A stretch of DNA of 15,891 nt from an uncultured Verrucomicrobiota bacterium (GTDB lineage: Bacteria; Verrucomicrobiota; Kiritimatiellia; RFP12; UBA1067). Shown one piece after another: positions 7,401 to 14,491 of this stretch (the first letter of the stretch is position 1; every line of letters starts with the position of its first letter). The DNA is taken from contig CAMOIK010000029.1 of NCBI GenBank assembly GCA_946615875.1, positions 1-15,891 on the forward strand, in the 5' to 3' direction. A model generated the notes under the pieces. It was not told where the DNA came from. It made no database searches and saw only the letters and a program-made list of their open reading frames with translations. Made by a program: the position numbers and the translations under genes.

Positions 7401-7617
7401 TCTGGTATCTCGGCACGATGTCCTTGATTGTGCCGGCGAGCAGGTGCCCGTAGTGGGGCAGTCCCGTCGCGAAGGGGGGGCCGTCGTAGAACTTGTACCT
7501 CTCCTTGCCCTCGTTCTTCGCGAGCGATTTCTTGAATGTCCCGTCCTTTCCCCAGAACGCGAGGATTTCCTCCTCCATCTTGGGGAATGCCACCTTGTTG
7601 GATACTGCCTTGTACAT
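4492..7617 (-). CDS. ileS: Isoleucyl-tRNA synthetase, long eukaryote-like (IleS2) type
   Basis: A 1041-residue class I aminoacyl-tRNA synthetase charging tRNA-Ile in the cytoplasm. The HIGH-type motif is HYGH at 55-58 within GLPHYGHLLAGTIKD, and KMSKR lies at 607-611. The CP1 editing domain shows TTPWTLPENLA (about 235-245). The segments FWGSCIPVWI and LDCWFESGSMPYAQ are typical of the catalytic core, and YIRRSRRRFW marks the anticodon-binding helical domain. The length, the HYGH form and the absence of a C-terminal cysteine zinc finger point to the IleS2 group found in eukaryotes and some bacteria, whose members are often poorly inhibited by mupirocin. ATG 7617 has no Shine-Dalgarno. It lies 44 nt after the endonuclease stop with no terminator between them. 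Confidence 0.96.
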   Translation of the reverse strand: MYKAVSNKVAFPKMEEEILAFWGKDGTFKKSLAKNEGKERYKFYDGPPFATGLPHYGHLLAGTIKDIVPRYQTMRGKYVERRFGWDTHGLPIEALAQEALGVSGAHEIKALGIDKFNEQCRSMVLKYVGEWRKTVTRMGRWVDFDNDYKTMNPEFMETIWWVFKQLWEQGRIYKSHRIMPYSWKLSTPLSNFEAGSNYKDVQDPTVTVRAKAVRPSISIDCIREQSSAVYLLIWTTTPWTLPENLAICAGADIDYVAVRDLTDAERPIYIMAKARLASIFKKAEQYETVAEFKGSALKGWEYEPIFPYFADQKAQGAFTVLNDGYVTTDDGTGLVHIAPAYGEDDFRVCKANGITAFADPLDESCAFTGAIPEYAGRFCKDCDKDIIKRLKAEGKLVHQATIVHSYPFCDRTDTPLIYRAIDAWYVRVEDLHDRLAANNATVHWTPEYVGDKRFGNWLKEARDWNISRNRFWGSCIPVWINDDDPADMICVGSVKELEELSGVKVTDLHKHFVDKIAIKRGGKTYHRTPEVLDCWFESGSMPYAQQHYMGGEAGIDQMFPADFIAEGLDQTRGWFYTLMLLGTMLFGKSPYRNVVVNGLVLAEDGKKMSKRLKNYPDPTLMLDTYGADAIRLYMIYSPVVRAENLKFSETGVKQLMRDLLIPWWNAYSFFVTYANVDGFDEPEVTYPDSANVLDKWIVSSMETLIADVTTAMDDYDLQRSVRPFVRFIEDLTNWYIRRSRRRFWKSTNDGDKLAAYRTLRYVLVQLAKVAAPFTPFIAEEIFRNLRGAGDPESVHLCNFPTANAAARDLGLERRMAAVQTVVELGRRLRADNDLKVRQPLSAIRIAGADVKGLEDLISDELNVKEVCYVADETELCDITFKANFKTLGKKCGPKMKAVAAAIADSKIEGLGAKTAVFEGVEIAPEDVIVTRSPKSGLVVASEGVAVVALETALTPALIAEGLAREFVSHVQAMRKEADFEVTQRIAVTVRCDDEMRAALEAHSAYVKGETLALALEFAETSAAPVLLNGHETGIEVKKASV

Positions 7618-7661
7618 TTTTCGTTGTTTCTGTTTTGATGGTATGCTGTTGAAGAAAATGC

Positions 7662-8432
7662 CTAGATGTACTTTTTAAACGGCTCTACGAATGTTTCAGT
7701 CATATATGACGCTCTTCTTTCTGCCTCTGTGACGAAATGTCGAAGATAATCCCTGGCCCATTTTTCTCGGTCTTCTGAAAATGTCTGGTCGCAGTCCACG
7801 ACATGGAATTGGATTTGCATGGCAGCCGCCCAGTTGATGTACAGCGATTCGGGCCTTGCCTTGAAAAGATTCGCATGGTGGGTGTTTTTGCATATAAGCT
7901 TTTCGTGTTCGAGCGCCCAGTCAACTTCAAAATAATCGATCGTGAAGTTATCGTATTCGGCGTTGTCAATCATCGTAGCGCAAAGCTGCGCTAGTTTGTA
8001 GGCTGATATGATGTTTGGCGGCTGTGCGGATTTCGCGATATTCCTCGTCTTCACGTCGATAAGATCGAAGAAATGCCCATCGACGGCAAGTATGTCGGCA
8101 GTATCATTTTGCTTTTCTTCAAACGGATTGGATATACTCCATTTTTTGGTTGCTCCATCACTGCGACTCAATAAAAACAGAACCGTTGGCGATTCAAATA
8201 GCTTCTTTTTTGCATCAAGGCTTATTGCATCAATATGCTTTCTGTAGAGGAAGTTGAGGTGCTCATATTGTCTGAAGATCTTATCTCCATAAACCTTTTT
8301 GAGTTCGTTGTAAACAGCTTTGTCGAACGGTTCGCCTGCTGCATGTCCAGACAAGGTGCCGGATGAAGGCTTGGCGACGGCAAGTCCGCGCACAATATTG
8401 TTTAGGGCATTAAAATCTACAAAAGAGTTCAT
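7662..8432 (-). CDS. Type II restriction endonuclease, HincII family (predicted GTYRAC)
   Basis: A 256-residue protein that aligns along its whole length with HincII (258 residues). KPSSGTLSGHAAGEPF (21-36) is the near-identical N-terminal DNA-contact segment. EEKQNDTADIL followed by DLIDVKTRN gives catalytic Asp113, Asp126 and Lys128, equivalent to HincII Asp114, Asp127 and Lys129. SAQPPNIISAYKLAQ (135-149) keeps the intercalating Gln (137; HincII Gln138), with Pro instead of Ala directly after it. INWAAAMQIQFHV is also conserved. It should cleave GTYRAC to blunt ends. ATG 8432 is chosen over the longer frame from 8468 because it matches the HincII N-terminus, overlaps the methyltransferase stop as ATGA, and has GAGGA (8446-8442) nine nt upstream. 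Base composition is AT-rich relative to the flanks. Confidence 0.95.
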   Translation of the reverse strand: MNSFVDFNALNNIVRGLAVAKPSSGTLSGHAAGEPFDKAVYNELKKVYGDKIFRQYEHLNFLYRKHIDAISLDAKKKLFESPTVLFLLSRSDGATKKWSISNPFEEKQNDTADILAVDGHFFDLIDVKTRNIAKSAQPPNIISAYKLAQLCATMIDNAEYDNFTIDYFEVDWALEHEKLICKNTHHANLFKARPESLYINWAAAMQIQFHVVDCDQTFSEDREKWARDYLRHFVTEAERRASYMTETFVEPFKKYI

Positions 8433-10012
8433 TTCAGCAATTCCTCGAATTGTTTGTTTATTTCGCAAATTAGCGACGCATCTTTATTGTCTAGCAATTC
8501 TTTGACTAGTGTAGTGATCCTTTTATGGGCTGCTTTTTCGCGTTCATTTTCCCAATTTATTTTTCGAAAAGGTATGCTGGCCAAGGGTTTTTCTGAAAAT
8601 TCTACAATGTTTCCCTTGGATATCCCATAGTATTTTATCCATTTAAATACAAGAGGATGGTTGAGATATGCAAGAATGTATTCTATGGATTCTTTGGTGC
8701 CTTTCTTGCGGAACAGTGCGGAGACATCTTGTGTGGGATAAAAGCCAGAGTCAGCAAAAGCAAAACGGACAAATGATTTTGCCGAAATGCGTTCTTTGCA
8801 TGGCACAAATATGCGTGGTTCATTTCTAGAGAAGAGCTTCTCGTTTCGCTTAAAGCACCATTGCCAATACGAGATACGGCCGTTGTATTGATATCTGCTA
8901 TTGAGTTGTTCGGCGCAAGGCCTCATGAGCGCGTGAAAGTGTGGATATAATCTTTCAAACTCTGATTCATCAGTTATGTTTTCTGGAATATAGACGTACC
9001 GAGTCGGTTTTAGTGCGAAATATGGCGACAGGTCTTTTGCCTTGTACACCAATATGGAATCGCGCTGTTCAGTTTCTGTCAAATGCAAGTCTTCAGGCAC
9101 TTGGAAGGCTTTGTCTAAACCACTCACCATTCCGTTGCCAATGTCACATACATCCCCGACAGTTGCGATCGTGGCATAATTGTTGTCAAGATACTTGGAC
9201 CCGTTTGCGATCCGACATGATTCCATCAAACTCTTCAATTGGTCGGTTTCTTCTTTGGCGGCGAACACCCAGCGTTCGTTAATTTCAAATTGTGGAAGTT
9301 CTAGATACTCGACATCGTCAATAGGCTCTCGGTTTTGCAGTTTTTTCAATACGTCGCTATCTATGCGCTTTTTCTGATTGAATTTTGCAATACGCATCGC
9401 CGGTCTTTCTTTCGCCGCGGATTTGACAAACCGAAAGACAACGGACGAAACTGTTGCACCTTTGAAAATAGGAGCTTCGTTGAAAATGTATATGTTGGAA
9501 AAATATCCATGATCAAGCAAGTAATTGCGAAGCGAAACTGCGTGAGTAGTGTTCATCCAATACTCAGGACAAATAAATATGAGTTCGCCGCCATCTTTGA
9601 GGACTTCCACGCCTTTTAATATGAAAATGTATGCGTAGTCGCAAAGTGCGTTGAAATAATTTTGCCAAAGGGAATTGCTTTCCAGTTCGTTTTTGAATTC
9701 ATGGGGCAGATTTTTCCAACGTATGTATGGTGGATTTCCGATTACCAGGTCGAAATCGCGCTGCAAGTTCGCGCTGACGAAGCTTGCGCATTTGACAGTG
9801 CGTCCATGCGCCAATTTAGGGTCAATCTCGAAGGCGAGGAGGTTGTTATAGCCTCGTTCTTCCAGCAAATCCAAGAATACGCCTTCGCCAGATGAAGGTT
9901 CGAGGACTTTGGCATTTGTCGAAGTTTGTGAAAGATCCAGCATGAACGATGCAATATCCCTTGGCGTGAAATATTGACCTAGATTCTTTCTGTCTAGATT
10001 TTCACTTGTCAT
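8429..10012 (-). CDS. Type II adenine-specific DNA methyltransferase (M.HincII-like)
   Basis: A 527-residue N6-adenine methyltransferase of the gamma-type motif order. Motif X is GQYFTP (12-17), motif I is VLEPSSGEG (36-44), the acidic ribose contact is AFEID (60-64), and motif IV is NPPY (93-96). The C-terminal half (about 220-527) is the target recognition region. Its partner is a HincII-type nuclease, so it is expected to methylate adenine in GTYRAC and protect the host. The methyltransferase precedes the nuclease and overlaps it by 4 nt, so protection is made first. One sampled 60-base line here has 23 G+C, against 36 in a sampled line of smc, supporting horizontal acquisition. An extended -10 candidate lies 29 nt upstream; no controller (C) protein gene is present. 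Confidence 0.93.
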   Translation of the reverse strand: MTSENLDRKNLGQYFTPRDIASFMLDLSQTSTNAKVLEPSSGEGVFLDLLEERGYNNLLAFEIDPKLAHGRTVKCASFVSANLQRDFDLVIGNPPYIRWKNLPHEFKNELESNSLWQNYFNALCDYAYIFILKGVEVLKDGGELIFICPEYWMNTTHAVSLRNYLLDHGYFSNIYIFNEAPIFKGATVSSVVFRFVKSAAKERPAMRIAKFNQKKRIDSDVLKKLQNREPIDDVEYLELPQFEINERWVFAAKEETDQLKSLMESCRIANGSKYLDNNYATIATVGDVCDIGNGMVSGLDKAFQVPEDLHLTETEQRDSILVYKAKDLSPYFALKPTRYVYIPENITDESEFERLYPHFHALMRPCAEQLNSRYQYNGRISYWQWCFKRNEKLFSRNEPRIFVPCKERISAKSFVRFAFADSGFYPTQDVSALFRKKGTKESIEYILAYLNHPLVFKWIKYYGISKGNIVEFSEKPLASIPFRKINWENEREKAAHKRITTLVKELLDNKDASLICEINKQFEELLK

Positions 10013-10040
10013 TGTACCGTTCTCGTTGATGCACTAGTTC

Positions 10041-10049
10041 ATTGTATCA
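10041..10049 (-). promoter_or_regulatory. Candidate extended -10 promoter of the R-M operon
   Basis: Reading the minus strand, TGATACAAT spans 10049 to 10041: a TGn extension plus TACAAT. Transcription would begin near 10034, leaving about 22 nt before the methyltransferase ATG at 10012. No convincing -35 hexamer is seen at the right distance. The element sits in a near-palindrome (ATTG-TAT-CAAT, 10041-10051), which could matter for regulation. Confidence 0.35.
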
Positions 10050-10057
10050 ATCGCCCA

Positions 10058-10141
10058 TCACAATTTGAGAAATGAAAATGCCCATAGAATGACTAGTTGG
10101 TGCTTGAACAATTGGATAATCTTCTGCACGCCTTTCGCCAT
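10058..10141 (-). other. Possible 27-residue small ORF between smc and the R-M genes
   Basis: On the minus strand an ATG at 10141 is preceded by GGAG with 8-nt spacing and opens a 27-codon frame ending in TGA at 10058-10060. It starts MAKGVQKIIQLFKHQ and becomes hydrophobic and aromatic (LVILWAFSFL). It could be a leader peptide, a small membrane peptide or chance. It fills most of the spacer in front of the R-M promoter candidate. Confidence 0.25.
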
Positions 10142-10152
10142 ATTTTACGCTC

Positions 10153-10180
10153 CATTCGTCATTCTTCATTCTTCATTTCT
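10153..10180. repeat. Four 7-base units at the 3' end of smc
   Basis: CATTCGT, CATTCTT, CATTCTT and CATTTCT follow one another without gaps. On the minus strand this gives AGAAATG, AAGAATG, AAGAATG and ACGAATG. The smc stop codon (10173-10175) lies inside the third and fourth units, so the array straddles the border between smc and the AT-rich spacer. Role unknown. Confidence 0.6.
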
Positions 10181-13100
10181 CCTTGACTCCGAGGTCGGAG
10201 AGTTTCATGGAGATGACGCGGCTGACGCCTTTCTCCTGCTGGCTGACGCCATAGACGAGATCCGCGCCGGCGATGGTATGCTGGTTGTGCGTGATGATGA
10301 GGAACTGCGACTTGACGAGGAATTCCTTGAGCTGTTCTACGAAGCGTCCGATATTGGCGTCGTCGAGAGCGGCGTCGAGTTCGTCGAGCATGGAGAATGG
10401 GGCGGGCTTGATGAGGAAGATCGAGAAGAGCAGCGCGACGGCGGTCATCGTTCGCTCACCACCGGAGAGGAGCGTGACAGACTGCGGGCGCTTACCCGGA
10501 GGACGTGCGATGATGTCGATGCCGCATTCGAGAGGGTCTTCGTCGTTTTCGAGCAGCACGAGGCGCGCCTCGCCGCCGCCGAAAAGCTTCGTGAACATCT
10601 GCTGGAAGTTCTTGTTGGCCTGCTCGAAAGTGTTTCTGAACATTTCGCCTGATGTGGTATTCAGGTTGTTGATGAGCAGCATGATCTGTTCCTTGGCGGC
10701 GATCAAGTCTGCTTCCTGCTCCTTTTCGCGGGCGTAGCGCTCTTCGAGTTCGCGGCATTCGTCGATGGCCACCATGTTGACCGGGCCGAGCGCGGCGATG
10801 TCGCTCTGGAGTTTCGCGACGGTCTGCTCCAGATCATGCAGCGGCGGGACGAAGCCGCCTCGCCATTCCGGGTCGGGCTCACGCAGAACCGCGTCGGCGA
10901 AAAGGCCGTATTCGTCTTGGAGGTGGTCGTAGATGTTCTGGCGGCGCATGGTGGCTTCCGTCGCCTGGACTTCGAGCTTGCTGCGGAAATCCCTGGCCTG
11001 GTCGAGGCCGGCGCGCTTCTGCGCGACTTCGCGGTCTGCTGCGGAGATGCGCTCCATCATGCCCATGCGCTTGGAGCGCTCCTCTTCTATCCTGTCATGG
11101 AGCCACTGCGCCTTGGCCTTGAGGTCTTCGAGGCTGGCGAGCAGGTCACCGCTCTCCTCGGTAAGTCGCTGTATGGAATCTTCGTATCCCTTGATGCCGC
11201 TTTCGCGCCCTTCGATCTGGCGCTCCAGCTCCTCGCGGCGCTCCTGCGCGGATTCTCTCTGGCGCCCGACGAACGAAAGTTCCTGCTCCATCTGGCTGGC
11301 AGCGATGCGGCGCTCGGTCAGGCGCTGGGATTCCACGACGCTCTCTGTCTCGAGGGCGCGAAGCTCGTCTTGCATCTCCGACATGCCGTCCATGAGGGCG
11401 TCGCGCTTTGCTATGGTCTCCTCCAGTTCTCTGGCGAGCGCTTTGCGCCGAGCGATGCCGTCCTCGTTCGACTTGACGGCGCAGGCGAGTTCGGAGGCGA
11501 CTTTTTCTAGCCTTGCCGAGAGCGCCGCGGCGTCGCGCTTGGCCATCGCCTCCTCGCCTTCGCATTGTGCGGCGGTGCGGCGGGCTTCGGCCAGACGCGC
11601 TTCGGATTCCGCAAGGCGCGAAGAAAGCGAGCGCACGCGCTCTGCGCCGTTTGCGAGGACGTCCTTGGCGTCGGCGATTTTGGTGCGCAGGTCGGCGAGT
11701 GCCATTTCCGTTTCGGTGATAGGCGACATCCTGCCGCTCGAAGAAACGATGCCCGTCTTCGGTTTCCAGACGCCGTCCTGGCCATCAACGAGGACAACGT
11801 CGCCCAGCAAGTCTTCGAGGATCGGATCGGCGCCGTCCTCGGAATTGGCTGCGAGATGGTCTAGCAGGCGGTCGCCTTCCTTGACGGCTCCTGCCGCCGT
11901 CTCTATCGCCGCAAGCCTCACGTTGCCGCACTCGTTCTGCAGGGCCGCCTCGAGGGCGATTTTGGATTTCGCCTCGTCCTTGAGCATCTCGAGCTGCGCT
12001 TCCTTTGCGGCGGCTGCGCCCTGCATTTCGCCGAGGTTGTCGCGCGCTTCTTCGATGCGGCTGCGCAAATCCTCGAGCTCCGTCTTGGCGTTCGTGAACT
12101 GTTCCTCGAAGGCTTGCTCGGTTTCGCGCGCCGCCTCCGCCTTCGCTTGGATTTCGGCGAGCGACGCCTGCGAAGCCTCGACGGCAGAGCGCAGCTGCTT
12201 TTCGTCGGCCGCAAGCCGTTCGTTGCGCATGATCGCCTCGCGCTCCGCGCTTTCCAGGCGAGCGATTTCGTCGCGTATTTCCGTCGCGCGCCTGTCGCAC
12301 TGCACGCTTTCGGTGCGCGAAGTCTGGACTTTCAGGCGAAGTTCGTCGATGGCGGCCTGCGAAGCCTTGAACGTGGCTTCCGCTTCGTCGAGTGCGGCCT
12401 TCGCCGCCTCCAAGGATTCGGAAAGCAGGCGCGTCTTCTGTTCCAGCGACTCCGTCTGCATCTTGATTTCTTTGAGCTGGCGGCGCGTGTCGGCGATTTC
12501 GCGGCCGTCGCGCTCCGCGAAAGATCGGTATTCGGCGATTCGCTGGGCGTTCACGCCTATGACTTCGTTTGCACGACTGTAGGCGCCCGTGGCTGCGGCT
12601 TCCTGCTGCGCGAGAGTCTGCAGACGTTCTTCGAGGGCGTGTATTTCGGAGTGGAGCTGCTGCTGCGCGGCTTCCGCGACGGCGACGATTTCGCTCGCTT
12701 CGGCGATGGCCGCTTCCGTCTCGCTGCGGTTACGGGCGTTTTCTTCGAGCGTGACGTCGAACTCGTGTATCTTCTGCTTGGAGACGTAGATGTCCAGTCC
12801 ACGCAGCTGGTCGCGAAGCTCCTTGTATTTCTGCGCCTTGCCCACCTGGCGCTGCAACGATCCGATCTGGCGCTTCATCTCACGCAGGACGTCAGCTTCG
12901 CGCAAGAGGTTCTGTTCGGTCTGCTCGATCTTGCGCAGCGCGTCCTTGCGGTCCGCCTTGAACTTGGTGATGCCTGCCGCCTCTTCGAAGACCGCACGGC
13001 GGTCCTCCGGCTTTGAAGAAAGGATGGCGTCGATCTGCCCTTGCGCCATGACCGAGTATGAGGATGTGCCGATGCCCGTGCCCATGAAGAGGTGCTGCAC

Positions 13101-13469
13101 GTCTTTCAGGCGGCTGGGTTTCTTGTTGATAAGGTATTCGCCGGAGCCGTCGCGATACACCCGGCGCGTGATCGTCACTTCGTGGTAGTCCGTGCCCAGC
13201 TCTTTTTCGCAGTCCGCAAAGGTGATTGATACTTCTGCCAGGCCGAGAGGTTTTCGCGTGTCAGTGCCGTTGAAGACCACATCGACGAGTTTGGAGCACC
13301 GTAGGGCGGTGGGTTTCTGCTCGCCCAGCACCCAGCGGATGGCGTCGGAGACGTTCGACTTGCCGCATCCGTTGGGGCCGACGATGGCGATTAGTCCTGG
13401 CTCGAACGTCAGCCGCGTCTTGTCCGCGAAACTCTTGAATCCGAGTATGTCTAGTTGCTTGAGGTACAT
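10173..13469 (-). CDS. smc: Chromosome segregation ATPase SMC, with a reduced hinge
   Basis: A 1098-residue SMC protein that organises and segregates the chromosome as a ring with kleisin partners. The N-terminal head has Walker A GPNGCGKS (31-38) and VMAQGQIDAILSSKPEDRR; the C-terminal head has LFGGGEARL, PPGKRPQSVTLLSGGERTMT (signature, ending about 1009), Walker B SMLDELDAALDDAN (Asp1029, Glu1030) and ITHNQHT (His1061). Walker B has Leu where most bacteria have Val (DEVDAALDD). Long charged coiled coils run from about 170 to 500 and about 585 to 930. The hinge between them is only about 90 residues (roughly 495-582) and lacks the usual glycine-rich interface sequence, which explains the short length. 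ATG 13469 has no Shine-Dalgarno; it follows nadA by 47 nt. Confidence 0.95.
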   Translation of the reverse strand: MYLKQLDILGFKSFADKTRLTFEPGLIAIVGPNGCGKSNVSDAIRWVLGEQKPTALRCSKLVDVVFNGTDTRKPLGLAEVSITFADCEKELGTDYHEVTITRRVYRDGSGEYLINKKPSRLKDVQHLFMGTGIGTSSYSVMAQGQIDAILSSKPEDRRAVFEEAAGITKFKADRKDALRKIEQTEQNLLREADVLREMKRQIGSLQRQVGKAQKYKELRDQLRGLDIYVSKQKIHEFDVTLEENARNRSETEAAIAEASEIVAVAEAAQQQLHSEIHALEERLQTLAQQEAAATGAYSRANEVIGVNAQRIAEYRSFAERDGREIADTRRQLKEIKMQTESLEQKTRLLSESLEAAKAALDEAEATFKASQAAIDELRLKVQTSRTESVQCDRRATEIRDEIARLESAEREAIMRNERLAADEKQLRSAVEASQASLAEIQAKAEAARETEQAFEEQFTNAKTELEDLRSRIEEARDNLGEMQGAAAAKEAQLEMLKDEAKSKIALEAALQNECGNVRLAAIETAAGAVKEGDRLLDHLAANSEDGADPILEDLLGDVVLVDGQDGVWKPKTGIVSSSGRMSPITETEMALADLRTKIADAKDVLANGAERVRSLSSRLAESEARLAEARRTAAQCEGEEAMAKRDAAALSARLEKVASELACAVKSNEDGIARRKALARELEETIAKRDALMDGMSEMQDELRALETESVVESQRLTERRIAASQMEQELSFVGRQRESAQERREELERQIEGRESGIKGYEDSIQRLTEESGDLLASLEDLKAKAQWLHDRIEEERSKRMGMMERISAADREVAQKRAGLDQARDFRSKLEVQATEATMRRQNIYDHLQDEYGLFADAVLREPDPEWRGGFVPPLHDLEQTVAKLQSDIAALGPVNMVAIDECRELEERYAREKEQEADLIAAKEQIMLLINNLNTTSGEMFRNTFEQANKNFQQMFTKLFGGGEARLVLLENDEDPLECGIDIIARPPGKRPQSVTLLSGGERTMTAVALLFSIFLIKPAPFSMLDELDAALDDANIGRFVEQLKEFLVKSQFLIITHNQHTIAGADLVYGVSQQEKGVSRVISMKLSDLGVKEK

Positions 13470-13516
13470 CTTTAGTTTCGAATTGCAAGTCTCTAGTCCA
13501 TATCAAACCGAAACAC

Positions 13517-14491
13517 CTATTTCATTGCCAGCATGGCGTCTATGGCTCGCTTCGCCCGGACTGCGACTTCCTCCTGGACGTTTACGCGGGTCTTCATCTC
13601 TGAGAGGCTGGCGCGCAGGCTTTCGAGAGTCGTCTTCTTCATGTTGGGGCATACTAGGCGTTCCGTGACTGGATAGAAGTTTTTCCCGGGGTTCTCCTTT
13701 CGCAGACGGTGTAGAATGCCTATTTCCGTGCCGACGATGAACTCTGTGGCGTCCGATTCTCGTGCGAAGGCGCACATTCCACCCGTGGAGAGGCGCTGGT
13801 CGGCGATGGCGCGGACATCTGCCGCGCATTCCGGATGCACCATCACGACGGCGCCGGGGTGAGCTTTGCGGGCTTCCTCGATCTTCGCGGCGGTGAGCAT
13901 TGCGTGCGTCGGGCAGTAGCCTGGCCAAAGCTTGTAGCTGCGGCCAAGCAACGAGGCTATATGCCCGCCGAGATGCTGGTCTGGCACGAATATGATTTCC
14001 TCGTTGGGCGCGAACGTCTGCATAATCTTTTCCGCATTGCCGCTCGTCACGCACATGTCGCACTCGGCCTTGACCTCTGCGGTGGAGTTCACGTAGCAGA
14101 TGGCCTTTGCGCCTGGATGCTTCGCCTTCATTGCGCGGAGCTGTTCCGCGGAGATCATGTCGGCCATTGGGCATCCTGCGTCCGGGTTTGGAATGAGGAC
14201 CGTCTTCGCAGGGTTGAGGATTGCGGCGGTCTCGGCCATGAAATACACGCCGCAGAAGACTATGACATCCGCCTCGACCTGCGTCGCCTTGCGGGCCAGC
14301 TCCAGCGAATCGCCGGTGAAGTCCGCTGCGTCTTGCACTTCGGCGCGTTGATAGTTGTGCGCCAGGATCACCGCATTGCGTTCCTTTTTCAGCCGCAATA
14401 TGTCGTCGAGCATGATATTATCTCGGACGCTCGACGAGACTCCGCCACGGGTCGTACGTTCCCGCTCTTCGTTCCTTACATCGTCATTCAT
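13517..14491 (-). CDS. nadA: Quinolinate synthase A
   Basis: A 324-residue protein that condenses iminoaspartate with dihydroxyacetone phosphate to form quinolinate in de novo NAD synthesis. The three cluster-binding cysteines are Cys107 (DAGCPMADM), Cys193 (WPGYCPTH) and Cys281 (LVCPNMKKTTLESL). Their spacings of 86 and 88 residues match the [4Fe-4S] ligands of the family. AHNYQ (44-48), GDSLEL (60-65), CYVNST (132-137), MVHPE (217-221) and STGGM (235-239) supply active-site residues. ATG 14491 overlaps the ABC permease stop by 8 nt. An internal ATG at 14413 would give the N-terminus usual for the family (MLDDILRLKKERNAVILAHNYQ begins there), so the first 26 residues may not be translated. 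No nadB or nadC is in the window. Confidence 0.95.
   Translation of the reverse strand: MNDDVRNEERERTTRGGVSSSVRDNIMLDDILRLKKERNAVILAHNYQRAEVQDAADFTGDSLELARKATQVEADVIVFCGVYFMAETAAILNPAKTVLIPNPDAGCPMADMISAEQLRAMKAKHPGAKAICYVNSTAEVKAECDMCVTSGNAEKIMQTFAPNEEIIFVPDQHLGGHIASLLGRSYKLWPGYCPTHAMLTAAKIEEARKAHPGAVVMVHPECAADVRAIADQRLSTGGMCAFARESDATEFIVGTEIGILHRLRKENPGKNFYPVTERLVCPNMKKTTLESLRASLSEMKTRVNVQEEVAVRAKRAIDAMLAMK

Noticed and set aside
8433..8468. Upstream start for the endonuclease giving 12 extra residues
   Set aside because: The extra residues have no counterpart in HincII, and ATG 8432 has a ribosome binding site and the ATGA overlap.
10933..12582. Plus-strand frame of about 549 codons over smc
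   Set aside because: Ser/Arg/Ala-rich shadow of the smc coiled-coil coding strand.
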